A stretch of 44,442 nucleotides of DNA from an uncultured Acidimicrobiales bacterium (GCA_937922045.1 CAKZXA010000091.1:1-44442), one strand, 5' to 3'; shown: positions 22,858 to 30,857, counted from the first letter of the stretch. Translations and numbers: made by a program. The notes: generated by a model not told the origin, from the letters alone.

Positions 22858-22863
22858 ATCCTA
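22858..22863 (-). promoter_or_regulatory. -10 element TAGGAT for the 2OG oxygenase gene
   Basis: TAGGAT on the minus strand ends eight bases before GTG 22849, compatible with a leaderless or near-leaderless mRNA. There is no Shine-Dalgarno. Confidence 0.4.
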
Positions 22864-22907
22864 GATAGTGCGAAATCGGCAGGCCAGCGTGCTGGGGCCG
22901 CCGTCGA

Positions 22908-24083
22908 TCAGCCGCCTGAGGCGGCAGAGTCACCGTCGGGGCTGGCCAGCGTGTCGTCCCATGGGTCGCCGAGCCAGCCATCGGGTAACGCCACCACCTG
23001 GGGGCCGCGGGTATGGCCCCGAGCGACCCGCCAGTTCTCTTCGGGCAGTTCAACGTCAGGCACGGTAGCGAGCAGGTCGCTAAGATGGTCGAGGCTCTCT
23101 ACCTGGCCCAACTGGCCTCGGAGCTCGCCACCCACCGGATAGCCCTTGAGATACCAGGCGGTGTGTTTGCGGAACTCGCGGATGCCCTTGTGATCGTCGA
23201 ACCAGTCGACCAGTAGCTCGGCGTGTTCGGTCATCATCTTCACCACTTCGCCGGTGGCCGGGGGAGCGGGGATTGGCTCGCCGGCGAGGGCGGCGGCGAG
23301 CTGGCCAAAGAGCCAGGGGCGGCCGAGGCAGCCGCGACCGATGACCACGCCATCACAGCCGGTCTGGTCCATCATGGCCACCGCATCGTTGGCCTCCCAG
23401 ATGTCGCCGTTGCCCAGCACCGGGATCGAGGTGACCGCCTCCTTGAGGCGAGCGATCGTCGACCAATCGGCGGTGCCGGAATAGAGCTGGCCAACGGTGC
23501 GGCCGTGTAGAGCCACCGCGGCGACGCCAAGGTCTTCGGCGATGCGCCCGGCGTCGAGGTAGGTGAGGTGGTCGTCGTCGATACCGACTCGAAACTTGAC
23601 CGTCACCGGTACCTGGCGCTCAGCGGCACCGGCGGCCTTGACCGCAGCGCCAACGACTGCTTCGTACAGCTTGCGCTTGTAGGGCAGTGCGCCTCCGCCG
23701 CCGTGACGGGTCACCTTGCGCACCGGGCAGCCAAAGTTCAGGTCGATGTGGTCGACCCGGTCCTGGCCGACGAGGCGCTCAACCGCCTGGGCCATGTAGC
23801 GGGGATCGACACCGGCCAGTTGCAGAGAGCGAGGGGTTTCGTCGGGGGCGAAGCTGGCCAGATGATCGGTCTTCTGGTTGCCCTCACAGAGAGCGCGGGC
23901 CGAGATCATCTCGCTCACGTAGAGCCCGGCGCCATAGCGGCGACAGAGCCGCCTGAAAGGCGCGTTGGTCACGCCAGCCATAGGCGCTAGAACCACCGGC
24001 GAGTCGACGACGATGGGACCGATCTTCAGAGACGTAGGCAGAGCGCTAGGCACCATGGCTGTCGGTGTAGCGGTTGGAGACAT
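22908..24083 (-). CDS. dusB: tRNA-dihydrouridine synthase
   Basis: FMN enzyme that reduces uridine in tRNA D-loops using NADPH. The 391 residues have the TIM-barrel signature VVLAPMAGVTNAPFR, the catalytic cysteine in DLNFGCPVRKVTRHGGGGAL, then VTVKFRVG and LHGRTVGQLYSG and VLGNGDIW, and IGRGCLGRPWLFGQL at the phosphate site. This pattern fits the DusB group; paralogue identity is less certain than the family. The start is ATG 24083 with TAACCT six bases upstream; ATG 24056 is an alternative. A C-terminal tail of about 45 residues extends beyond the helical tRNA-binding domain. Confidence 0.93.
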   Translation of the reverse strand: MSPTATPTAMVPSALPTSLKIGPIVVDSPVVLAPMAGVTNAPFRRLCRRYGAGLYVSEMISARALCEGNQKTDHLASFAPDETPRSLQLAGVDPRYMAQAVERLVGQDRVDHIDLNFGCPVRKVTRHGGGGALPYKRKLYEAVVGAAVKAAGAAERQVPVTVKFRVGIDDDHLTYLDAGRIAEDLGVAAVALHGRTVGQLYSGTADWSTIARLKEAVTSIPVLGNGDIWEANDAVAMMDQTGCDGVVIGRGCLGRPWLFGQLAAALAGEPIPAPPATGEVVKMMTEHAELLVDWFDDHKGIREFRKHTAWYLKGYPVGGELRGQLGQVESLDHLSDLLATVPDVELPEENWRVARGHTRGPQVVALPDGWLGDPWDDTLASPDGDSAASGG

Positions 24084-24089
24084 TCCTCC

Positions 24090-24095
24090 AGGTTA
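24090..24095 (-). promoter_or_regulatory. -10 element TAACCT for the dus gene
   Basis: TAACCT is followed by exactly six bases (GGAGGA) and then ATG 24083. GGAGGA touches the ATG, too close to serve as a Shine-Dalgarno, so a leaderless start is the simpler reading. Confidence 0.5.
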
Positions 24096-24326
24096 CGCAC
24101 TTTCTTTGGGTCAGCGGTAAAGATTGCGACCTCCTGTCGTCTGTGTAGGGCTTGAACACGGTTTCTTTCTCGTGCCGTTCACGAGAAGGGTCATCCGGTT
24201 CCCAACACAAAGGAATGCACCTGCTATGTCAATCTCGTCCCGCTCACTCGGCCTCGATCCGGCGTCCAACGAGCTGACGCGCTGCTCTAAGAAGGCCAAC
24301 TGCGACCTCACGATCGCACCAGCGCC

Positions 24327-25538
24327 TCAGGTCATGCTGGGCACGGATGTGGGTTGCACCCGGGCTGCGGTGTCGACGAAGGCCACCAGCACCATGCTGA
24401 CGAAGGCCATCGCGGCCAAGCCGAGATAGGGCAGGGCGAATCCACCGGTGGTGTCGGCCAGCCAGCCAACGCTCGATGGTGTGGCGGCGGAGAGTAGGGA
24501 GAACAGCAGGGTCATGGTGGCCAAGACCTGGCTGAACGCTCGATTGTCGACCTGGTCCCGCACGTAGGTTGCGATGAGGGCGGGAAAGCTTCCGGCCATC
24601 GCCCCGAAGATCATGACCGACACCATCAGGGGAATTCGTCCGCCCATGGCTACGAGCACGTTGGATGCCGTGAGCCCGGCCATGGCTCCAACGAGGAAGG
24701 GTCGGCGGCCGTAGCGGTCGGAGAGTCCGCCGAGCAGAGGGGCTGCGACCATGCCAACGATGCCCATAACCGAGAACATGGTCGTGGATTCAGCCCGGCT
24801 GAATCCACCTTGTTCCTCCAACGCCACCAACATGAAGGCTCCAAACCCAGCCGACATCGCCCCAAAAAGGGCGAAAGCTATCGTGACCTTTGTCGCGTGA
24901 GGAACCGATCGAAGCACGCTGAGGCTGAACCCACCGGAGATACGTTCGGTTCGGCTGAACCGGGCCACCACGATCAGGGCGAGGAGGAGGCTGAGCGTGA
25001 CCAGCGCCTCGATGCCCCAGATCGGTCGCCAGATCAGGTCGTCGTCTAGCCGTTGCCGCAGAGCGGTGGTTCCAAAGCCGAGGGCCACGTTGGAAAGCCC
25101 GATCGCCGACATCAAGGTGGAGATCACCATGCCCCTACGTTCGGGTGCAACGTGGGCGGTGGCAAGCGACGGCGCCGTCAGCCAGATGCCTGCGCCCGAC
25201 CCGCCGGTGAGGCCAACACCGAGGGTGAGCATCCCAACGGTCTCGGAGCGAGCACAAATCAAAAGGCCGATAGCGGCACAGGCCAGAGCGGTTCGCATGA
25301 TGGTGATCGGCTCGACCCGTGGAGCGAGGACGGCCACGAGAGCAACGCCGACGATGTAGGCCAAATAGATGGCGGTCCCGGGGCGCCCTGCCTGGGTGTG
25401 GGTGATTCCGAGATCGTCCTCGATGGCTGGGAGCAGAAGGCCGAGCGTGGATCGTCCGAAGCTGTGCGACACCATAGGGGTCGAACAGATGAAGAAGGTT
25501 GTGAGCAGGGCGCGCCGCGTCGAGGTAGGGATAGCCAT
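24327..25538 (-). CDS. Major facilitator superfamily transporter
   Basis: The 403 residues have about twelve hydrophobic segments in two halves. The loop between helices 8 and 9 carries the MFS signature GGLSDRYGRRPF, and helix 4-5 has GSGAGIWLTAPSLATAHVAPERRG. The substrate is unknown; the overall look suggests a small-organic-anion or drug permease. ATG 25538 is used (a TTG one codon upstream is possible). It is 80 bp downstream of the TauD-type oxygenase on the same strand, so uptake of that enzyme's substrate is a reasonable guess. The 243 bp between this gene's 3' end and dus (24084-24326) contain no ORF that I trust. Confidence 0.9.
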   Translation of the reverse strand: MAIPTSTRRALLTTFFICSTPMVSHSFGRSTLGLLLPAIEDDLGITHTQAGRPGTAIYLAYIVGVALVAVLAPRVEPITIMRTALACAAIGLLICARSETVGMLTLGVGLTGGSGAGIWLTAPSLATAHVAPERRGMVISTLMSAIGLSNVALGFGTTALRQRLDDDLIWRPIWGIEALVTLSLLLALIVVARFSRTERISGGFSLSVLRSVPHATKVTIAFALFGAMSAGFGAFMLVALEEQGGFSRAESTTMFSVMGIVGMVAAPLLGGLSDRYGRRPFLVGAMAGLTASNVLVAMGGRIPLMVSVMIFGAMAGSFPALIATYVRDQVDNRAFSQVLATMTLLFSLLSAATPSSVGWLADTTGGFALPYLGLAAMAFVSMVLVAFVDTAARVQPTSVPSMT

Positions 25539-25618
25539 CAAGATAGAACGAGGCGCCAGGTTCGAGCGAGTGAGAACCGATCCACTGATCGAGCAGGGTC
25601 GGTTAGCCGAGCTAGCGC

Positions 25619-26464
25619 CTACTCGGGGCGGGTGCCGATCAGGGTGACCCGCTCAACTCGTCGGCTGTGGCCGCCATAGTCGGGGACCGCATAATGCTGG
25701 GTGCAGCGATTGTCCCATTGAGCGATGCTGTTTGGCTGCCACCGGAACCGGCATTGAAACTCGGGGATCTCGGCCTGGTGCCACAGCTTCTCCAAGAGCG
25801 CTCGCGCCTCGGCTCGTTCCATATCTTCGATCGTTAGTGTGAACGGCCGGTTGACGAAGAGACTCTTTGCGCCCGTGACCGGATGGGTGCGAACAATGGG
25901 GTGGCTCTGATCTGGATGTTCGGCCTCGGCCTTCTCTCGTTGCTCCGGCGACATCGTCTTTCCGAAGGTCTTGAGGTACGAATGGATCGCACGGCAACCG
26001 TCGATCTGCTCCTTGATTTCATCGGTTAGGCCTTCGTAGGCCAGCTCCATGTTGGCCCAGAGCGTGTCGCCTCCATGCTCTGGAATGCATCGACCAAAAA
26101 GAACCGAGCCGAGCGGTGGATCCGGTCGGAAGGTGACATCGGAATGCCAGAACTCGGCGGCCGAGAATTTCTCCGGTGTCGACTCCAGCACGATGATCTC
26201 AGGGTGGGCTTCGACACTCCTCACAAACGGATGAATCTCAAGCTGGCCGAGGCGTCGCCCGTAGGCAACGTGCTGGGCTTGGGTCAGGTTCTGGTTCCGG
26301 AAGAACAGCACCTTGTGCTGTAACCAAGCATCCTGAATCTCCGCGATCACCTCGTCATCGGCATCCCGAAGATCGACCCCGCGGATCTCGGCGCCGATCG
26401 AGCCGGTGAGTGGGGCAACCGTGATCCGGTTGTACTCCTTGGCCACAACCGAGTCGACTCTCAT
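25619..26464 (-). CDS. TauD/TfdA-family 2-oxoglutarate-dependent dioxygenase
   Basis: The 281 residues match taurine/2,4-D dioxygenases in length and order. They contain the N-terminal GAEIRGVDLRD, the facial-triad His and Asp in FWHSDVTFRPDPP, the distal His in WDNRCTQHYAVPDY, and the arginine-rich RRVERVTLIG that binds 2-oxoglutarate. All catalytic residues are present, so the enzyme should be active. Substrates in this family include sulfonates, phenoxyacetates and alkyl sulfates; the sequence does not allow a choice. Location next to an MFS transporter suggests a small import-and-oxidise module. ATG 26464 is preceded by TACGCT at six bases. Confidence 0.92.
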   Translation of the reverse strand: MRVDSVVAKEYNRITVAPLTGSIGAEIRGVDLRDADDEVIAEIQDAWLQHKVLFFRNQNLTQAQHVAYGRRLGQLEIHPFVRSVEAHPEIIVLESTPEKFSAAEFWHSDVTFRPDPPLGSVLFGRCIPEHGGDTLWANMELAYEGLTDEIKEQIDGCRAIHSYLKTFGKTMSPEQREKAEAEHPDQSHPIVRTHPVTGAKSLFVNRPFTLTIEDMERAEARALLEKLWHQAEIPEFQCRFRWQPNSIAQWDNRCTQHYAVPDYGGHSRRVERVTLIGTRPE

Positions 26465-26470
26465 GGCGCA

Positions 26471-26476
26471 AGCGTA
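26471..26476 (-). promoter_or_regulatory. -10 element TACGCT for the TauD-type gene
   Basis: TACGCT on the minus strand ends six bases before ATG 26464, the same spacing as at several neighbouring genes. No Shine-Dalgarno is present. Confidence 0.5.
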
Positions 26477-26505
26477 GAACGTCGGCTCGGGTGGCCGCCA
26501 AACTG

Positions 26506-26628
26506 ATGGTTGTCAGGTCGACTTACAACCAGCCCATCTTCATCCTCCTCCTCGTGACAATCACCGCTTTCGGTGTTGGTGTGGGCTGCTTCGCCAGCGG
26601 CCGAACGGGCGAGGCTCCGGCGCGGTGA
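26506..26628 (+). CDS. Possible short secreted/lipoprotein-like ORF (40 codons)
   Basis: The frame starts MVVRSTYNQP, has a hydrophobic run IFILLLVTITAFGVGVG and then CFASG, which resembles a signal peptide with an imperfect lipobox, and stops after 40 codons. It lies in the 574-bp stretch between two minus-strand genes (26465-27038), the largest non-obvious gap in the island. There is no clear ribosome-binding site. It may be the 5' end of a decayed lipoprotein gene whose rest is out of frame downstream, or chance. Confidence 0.25.
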   Translation: MVVRSTYNQPIFILLLVTITAFGVGVGCFASGRTGEAPAR

Positions 26629-26699
26629 CCGAAGCGCTGCGACTGGTGCGGGTGGTGGCCCGGTCCGCCTTGTAAACGCTTGTAGGCAATGCCGGGGAG

Positions 26700-27026
26700 A
26701 TGTTCGTGCCCTCGGCCGCCTCGCTTTACGCCGCATTGGCCTTTGTCGGTGACGTGCGAGACATCTGTGATGAACCCAGTGTGATCGTGGATGCGGCCCT
26801 GGCCGGAGCCGGTACCAGCGGCCGGTTGTTCGTATGCTCGACCCCCTCGGTCGAGTGGGCGAGCGGCTCGGACAGGCAGAGCCAACCGCTGGAACTGGAT
26901 GGGTCATTCCCCGGTGAGGCGCTGGCAGGGAGCACGATGCTCGGGTCGGACGAGCTGGTCCTCGCCCGCTTCCCTAACCGCGAACCCTTGTCGATCTCGA
27001 TGGCGGTGGCGGCAGCCCCGAGCTAA
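26700..27026 (+). CDS. Unrecognised 108-residue ORF, possibly a decayed gene
   Basis: Plus-strand frame ending 12 bp before the convergent acyl-CoA dehydrogenase gene. It reads like real protein (SAASLYAALAFVGDVRDIC, ALAGSTMLGSDELVLARF) rather than the Arg/Pro-rich text of antisense frames. GTG 26706 with GGGGAG seven bases upstream is an alternative start. The frame stays open 8 codons further upstream to a TAA at 26673, and above that stop the same frame again looks coding (TEALRLVRVVARSAL). Together with the signal-like ORF at 26506 this may be one broken secreted-protein gene. I do not recognise it. Confidence 0.35.
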   Translation: MFVPSAASLYAALAFVGDVRDICDEPSVIVDAALAGAGTSGRLFVCSTPSVEWASGSDRQSQPLELDGSFPGEALAGSTMLGSDELVLARFPNREPLSISMAVAAAPS

Positions 27027-27038
27027 GTCGGACAGCCT

Positions 27039-28196
27039 CTAGAGGTCTAACGACTTGGCGATGATGGTTTTCATGATCTCATTGGTTCCACCATAGATCG
27101 AGGTCACTCGAGCGTCGACGTAGGCCCGACCGATCGGGTATTCCATCATGTAGCCGTAGCCGCCGAAGAGCTGAAGGCACCGGTCGATGGAGCGCTGCTG
27201 GAGATCGGTACACCAATACTTTGCTTGGGCCGCTTCGGCCGGGGTCAGCGTTCCCGCGTTGAGGGCCAGCACCGACTGGTCGATGTAGGCCTGGCCAACA
27301 TCCACCTCGGTCTTCACTTCGGCCAACACAAACTTGGTGTTTTGGAACGAACCGATCGGCTTGCCGAACGCTTCCCGCTCCTTCACGTAGTCGATCGTCC
27401 AGCCCAGGGCTGCCCTGGCCATGGCCACGCCGAACACGGCGATCGAAAGCCGTTCCTGGGCCAGGTTGGCGGCCAGATAGGTGAAGCCTTGACCTTCCTC
27501 GCCGAGTAGGTTGGCGGCCGGAACCCGCACGTCGGAGAAGAAGAGCTCCGATGTGTCCTGACTGTGCATGCCGATCTTTTCGAGGTTTCGACCTCGTTCG
27601 AAGCCATCCATGCCCCGCTCCACCACGAGGAGCGACATGCCGCTGTGCCGCTGGGTTGGGTCGGTCTTGGCCACGACGATCACGAGGTCGGCATTGATGC
27701 CGTTGGTGATGAAGGTCTTGGTGCCGTTCAGGATGTACTCGTCGCCGTCTTTCACCGCTGTGGTGGCCACACCGGCCAGATCCGAGCCGGTACCGGGCTC
27801 GGTCATGGCGATGGCGGTGATGAGCTCCCCTGAGGCGATACCGGGCAACCAGCGGGCCGCCTGTTCGTCGTTGCAGTAGGCGAGGAAGTAGGGCGTGGTG
27901 ATGTCGTTTACCAGGGTGAGGCCGAGGGCGACCCCGCCCAGTCCTGCCTCGGCTGCCACCTCCCCGATCACCTGGTTGAATCGGAAGTCGTCGATGCCGC
28001 CTCCGCCGTACTGCTCAGGCACCGACATGCCCAGAAATCCATACTCGCCGGCCCGGGCGAAGATCTCTCGCGGCACGATGCCTGCCTCCTCCCATTCGAG
28101 ATGGTGGGGCGCGAGTTCCTTGTCGACAAACGAGGAGAACGAGTCTCGAAAGGCCAGGTGCTCGTCGTCGTAGAGGGAACGTGAGGCTGTGGTCAT
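27039..28196 (-). CDS. Acyl-CoA dehydrogenase
   Basis: FAD enzyme for the first step of beta-oxidation or for branched acyl-CoA oxidation, cytoplasmic and passing electrons to ETF. The 385 residues carry signature 1 (ITAIAMTEPGTGSDLAGV), KTFITNG, and signature 2 near the C-terminus (QLFGGYGYMMEYPIGRAYVDAR) followed by IYGGTNEIMK. The YEGT glutamate of medium-chain enzymes is glycine here, as in long-chain and isovaleryl subfamilies that use a base from another helix, so chain length is not assigned. ATG 28196 has TACTAT six bases upstream. It is divergent from an enoyl-CoA hydratase gene, the next enzyme of the pathway. Confidence 0.94.
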   Translation of the reverse strand: MTTASRSLYDDEHLAFRDSFSSFVDKELAPHHLEWEEAGIVPREIFARAGEYGFLGMSVPEQYGGGGIDDFRFNQVIGEVAAEAGLGGVALGLTLVNDITTPYFLAYCNDEQAARWLPGIASGELITAIAMTEPGTGSDLAGVATTAVKDGDEYILNGTKTFITNGINADLVIVVAKTDPTQRHSGMSLLVVERGMDGFERGRNLEKIGMHSQDTSELFFSDVRVPAANLLGEEGQGFTYLAANLAQERLSIAVFGVAMARAALGWTIDYVKEREAFGKPIGSFQNTKFVLAEVKTEVDVGQAYIDQSVLALNAGTLTPAEAAQAKYWCTDLQQRSIDRCLQLFGGYGYMMEYPIGRAYVDARVTSIYGGTNEIMKTIIAKSLDL

Positions 28197-28202
28197 GGTC
28201 TG

Positions 28203-28208
28203 ATAGTA
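28203..28208 (-). promoter_or_regulatory. -10 element TACTAT for the acyl-CoA dehydrogenase gene
   Basis: TACTAT on the minus strand ends six bases before ATG 28196; predicted leaderless. It shares the 73-bp divergent region with the hydratase promoter, so one regulator could control both. Confidence 0.5.
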
Positions 28209-28257
28209 CGCCCCGCCGTTTTGCCGAGCCAGACGGGCGGTTCTCCGTGTCGAGTGC

Positions 28258-28263
28258 TATGAA
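28258..28263 (+). promoter_or_regulatory. Extended -10 (TGC-TATGAA) for the enoyl-CoA hydratase gene
   Basis: TATGAA preceded by TGC ends six bases before GTG 28270. The last base departs from TAnnnT, but the TGN extension and spacing support a leaderless start. Confidence 0.4.
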
Positions 28264-28269
28264 TCGTAT

Positions 28270-29094
28270 GTGAGCTACGAACATATTCTTTACGACGTAG
28301 AAGACCCGGTCGCAACCATCACCCTGAACCGCCCAGCATCGATGAATGCCTGGACGGGGACGATGGATTTTGAGATCCGCGAGGCCATCCAGCGGGCGGC
28401 TGATGACCAGGCCGTGGTCGGCATTATCATCACCGGCGCCGGCCGAGCCTTCTGCGCTGGCGCCGACATGAATACGCTCGACACCCTGTCGTCTGGCGAC
28501 ACCGAGGAGGCTCAAGCCAGCGAGGGCAAGGCCCCTTGGGCCTATCCCACCGACGACTTCGGCGGCCGCTTTCCCTACCTGATGAAGGTGGACAAGCCGA
28601 TTATTGCCGCGATCAACGGGGCGGTGGCCGGCATGGCCTACCCGTTCTCGTTGAGTTGTGATCTGAGGGTGGTTAGCCCCGACGCCCTCTTCGTCACCGC
28701 CTTCGCCCAGCGCGGCTTGATCGCCGAATGGGGTCTGGGTTGGATGCTGCCAAAGCTGGTCGGCCCTTCGGTGGCGCTCGATCTGCTGTTCTCATCCAGA
28801 CGGGTCAAGGGCGAAGAAGCGTTCGAACTCGGCCTGGCCAACTATCTCGTCCAAGCCGACGAACTGCTGCCCTTCTGCCGTAGCTATATCGAAGACCTGG
28901 CGGCGAAATGCTCACCCGCCTCGCTGGCGATCATGAAACGCCAGGTGTACACCCATTTTCACACGGGGATGGGGGCGGAAGAAGCCGAGGCCCAACGCCT
29001 CATGTTGGAGAGTTTCGAGCGTCCTGATTTCGCCGAGGGTGTGCAGTCGTTCATCCAAAAGCGACCACCCCGGTTTGATCGTCTTGGCGGGTAG
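28270..29094 (+). CDS. Enoyl-CoA hydratase/isomerase (crotonase family)
   Basis: The 274 residues follow the crotonase pattern: VATITLNRPASMNAW, the first oxyanion-hole segment GRAFCAGADMNTL, and the second INGAVAGMAYPFSLSCDLRV. The next helix has SPDALFVTAFAQRGLIAEWGLGWMLPKLVG, where hydratases place the catalytic glutamates; one candidate Glu (LIAEWG) is visible, so hydratase or isomerase activity is plausible but not settled. The start is GTG 28270 (the overlapping ATG at 28268 is out of frame). It is divergent from the acyl-CoA dehydrogenase and probably works in the same acyl-CoA degradation route. Confidence 0.92.
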   Translation: MSYEHILYDVEDPVATITLNRPASMNAWTGTMDFEIREAIQRAADDQAVVGIIITGAGRAFCAGADMNTLDTLSSGDTEEAQASEGKAPWAYPTDDFGGRFPYLMKVDKPIIAAINGAVAGMAYPFSLSCDLRVVSPDALFVTAFAQRGLIAEWGLGWMLPKLVGPSVALDLLFSSRRVKGEEAFELGLANYLVQADELLPFCRSYIEDLAAKCSPASLAIMKRQVYTHFHTGMGAEEAEAQRLMLESFERPDFAEGVQSFIQKRPPRFDRLGG

Positions 29095-29102
29095 AAGCTT
29101 GT

Positions 29103-29119
29103 CCGCCTCACACGGGCGG
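29103..29119 (+). terminator. Short hairpin after the hydratase gene
   Basis: CCGCC and GGCGG arms with a 7-base loop lie 9 bp past the stop. There is no T-run, so it is at best a weak intrinsic terminator. Confidence 0.3.
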
Positions 29120-29196
29120 CACGTACGTCGGCCGAAACAGCGAGCGACGCTTGTCACGTTACAAAAATCACCGAGAAAGTTACATGCTCGGATCTT

Positions 29197-29224
29197 GGGC
29201 CTAGGCCCTTCTCGCCGCTAGAGT
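29197..29224 (+). promoter_or_regulatory. Promoter and palindromic operator candidate of nuo operon 2
   Basis: TAGAGT (29219-29224) lies eight bases before GTG 29233, which has no Shine-Dalgarno, so the operon may begin with a leaderless message. The perfect 12-bp palindrome GGGCCTAGGCCC (29197-29208) sits just upstream, across the -35/spacer region, where a repressor would act. Upstream, GTTACA occurs twice (29158-29163 and 29179-29184 approximately). All functional readings are inference. Confidence 0.45.
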
Positions 29225-29232
29225 TCGCCTTC

Positions 29233-29601
29233 GTGTCGGAGTTCCTTCGCGAGTATCTCTTAGTGTTGCTATTCGGCCTGCTGGCCATTGGTGTCGTCGG
29301 GGCCTTTTTGGGCCTGGCGTCATTGTTGCGCCCCGATCGACCGACCGCGGGGAAAGTCACCAATTACGAGAGTGGTGTTGACCCTGTCGGCGATGGCTGG
29401 TCGCAGAGCCAGATCCGGTATTACATCTTCGCCTTGCTCTTCGTGATGTTCGATGTCGAAGCCGTTTTCATCTTCCCTTGGGCCACGAGGCTTGAGGAGT
29501 ACGGGTATTTTGGTTTGGTCGAGATGGTGATCTTCATTTTCATCTTGGCTCTGGGTTTGGCATACGCCTGGCGTAAGGGCGTGCTGCGATGGTCGTCGTG
29601 A
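29233..29601 (+). CDS. nuoA: NADH-quinone oxidoreductase subunit A (operon 2)
   Basis: The 122 residues have three hydrophobic segments and the signatures [13 protein letters not shown] and [21 protein letters not shown]. Here the loop has YESG, with Ser in place of the Cys of NuoA1 (YECG); both forms are common in the family. It lacks the long C-terminal tail of NuoA1 and is ordinary in length. The start is GTG 29233 and begins the second complex I operon. A 49-bp gap precedes nuoB2. Confidence 0.95.
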   Translation: MSEFLREYLLVLLFGLLAIGVVGAFLGLASLLRPDRPTAGKVTNYESGVDPVGDGWSQSQIRYYIFALLFVMFDVEAVFIFPWATRLEEYGYFGLVEMVIFIFILALGLAYAWRKGVLRWSS

Positions 29602-29650
29602 CCCTGGTCGCTTCGGTTGTTCGCACGAAAGATCTTCTGAGAGGGCCCGG

Positions 29651-30154
29651 ATGGGATTAGTTGAATCAGGCAAATTGCCAAAGGGAATGACGAAGCTGCT
29701 CAACATGAGCCGCAAGTATTCTCTTTGGGCCTATCAATGGGGCCTCGCGTGCTGCGCCATCGAAATGGGCGCCGCATTCGGCTCGCCGCGCTATGACGTG
29801 ATGCGTCTCGGCGTGATCCCTCTGCCTGCGAGCCCTCGCCAGGCCGACCTTGTCATCGTTTCTGGCACGGTCACCGACAAGATGGCCCCTGCCCTACGTC
29901 GTCTCTACGAGCAGATGCCGGAACCGAAGTACGTGATTTCCATGGGTTCGTGCGCCAACTGTGGCGGCCCCTATTGGGACAGCTACTCGGTGACTAAGGG
30001 AGTCGACCAGATCGTGCCGGTCGATGTGTACGTGCCAGGCTGCCCACCACGGCCTGAGGCATTGTTGGAAGGCATCGTCCTGCTGCAAGAAATTATTCAG
30101 AACGAAGACATGGTCGAGAAGTGGAAGGGGGACCCTCTTGCCATCAGCGGATGA
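29651..30154 (+). CDS. nuoB: NADH-quinone oxidoreductase subunit B (operon 2)
   Basis: N2-cluster subunit. The 167 residues have [31 protein letters not shown] and [13 protein letters not shown], providing the four cluster cysteines plus one extra Cys in the middle motif (NuoB1 has SS there). It is shorter than NuoB1 because the C-terminal tail is missing. The start is ATG 29651, with GAGAGGG upstream. The TTG start proposed for nuoC2 lies inside its last six codons. Confidence 0.96.
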   Translation: MGLVESGKLPKGMTKLLNMSRKYSLWAYQWGLACCAIEMGAAFGSPRYDVMRLGVIPLPASPRQADLVIVSGTVTDKMAPALRRLYEQMPEPKYVISMGSCANCGGPYWDSYSVTKGVDQIVPVDVYVPGCPPRPEALLEGIVLLQEIIQNEDMVEKWKGDPLAISG

Positions 30155-30857
30155 CACTCAAACAGCCGACGATGCGGAGACCGGCTCCGATACTCCTACC
30201 GATGAGGCTCGCGAAGGTCTGCTTGCGATTCTGAGCGACGAGCTCGGCGATGCGCTTGTCGCCTCGCATCTGAAGCCCGGTGATGATCTATGGATCCGAG
30301 TCACCAACGAGTCTTGGTCCGACACGGCCGACTATCTGAGGAACCGTCAGCGGTTCCGCTTCTTCGACTTCGTGTCCGCTATCGACTGGATGCCCTCTCC
30401 GTACGGCCGCAGTCTTAGCGCCGCCGTCGACGATCAACTCGCCGAAGCCGAGGCCACCTCGGATGAGGCTGCTGTGGCGAGCGAAGACGCCAAGACAGGC
30501 ACAGGCGCCGATGGCTACACCGGCGGCGACACCCGTTTCCAGGTGTTCGCTCGGGTCTACAACCTGACCACGCGTCTCGGGGTAACCCTCAAGGCTGATG
30601 TCGACGAGTCGATGTCGATCGGCACCTGGATCAACACCTACCCGGGCGCAGCCTGGCAGGAGCGCGAAGCCCACGAGATGTTCGGCATCACCTTCACCGG
30701 TAACGCCGACATGCGCAACATCTATCTTCCCGGCGATTTCGAAGGCAATCCGCTTCGCAAGGACTATCCCCTGATGGCTCGGCTCGTGAAGCCCTGGCCT
30801 GGCATCGTCGACGTCGAACCTATGCCAGCCACCGAGAATCCGGAGGATGCGTCGTGA
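30138..30857 (+). CDS. nuoC: NADH-quinone oxidoreductase subunit C (operon 2)
   Basis: Peripheral-arm structural subunit. The C-terminal part has the signature AHEMFGITF...[22 protein letters not shown]. No ATG or GTG lies near the expected start, and the frame upstream is antisense-like nonsense over nuoB2. TTG 30138, five bases after an AAGGGGGA Shine-Dalgarno, gives 239 residues and a 16-bp overlap with nuoB2, and is the best start. An acidic, Ala-rich insertion of about 35 residues (around residues 95-130) interrupts the core and is absent from NuoC1. The stop overlaps the nuoD2 GTG. Confidence 0.92.
   Translation: MPSADDTQTADDAETGSDTPTDEAREGLLAILSDELGDALVASHLKPGDDLWIRVTNESWSDTADYLRNRQRFRFFDFVSAIDWMPSPYGRSLSAAVDDQLAEAEATSDEAAVASEDAKTGTGADGYTGGDTRFQVFARVYNLTTRLGVTLKADVDESMSIGTWINTYPGAAWQEREAHEMFGITFTGNADMRNIYLPGDFEGNPLRKDYPLMARLVKPWPGIVDVEPMPATENPEDAS

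Noticed and set aside
24084-24089. GGGAGGA-like sequence as Shine-Dalgarno of the dus gene
   Set aside because: It abuts the ATG with no spacer, while TAACCT lies at the leaderless distance seen at several neighbours. The start at residue 10 remains possible.
24124-24429. Plus-strand ORF between the dus and MFS genes
   Set aside because: It runs into the antisense of the MFS gene, has no ribosome-binding site at its start and no protein-like pattern.
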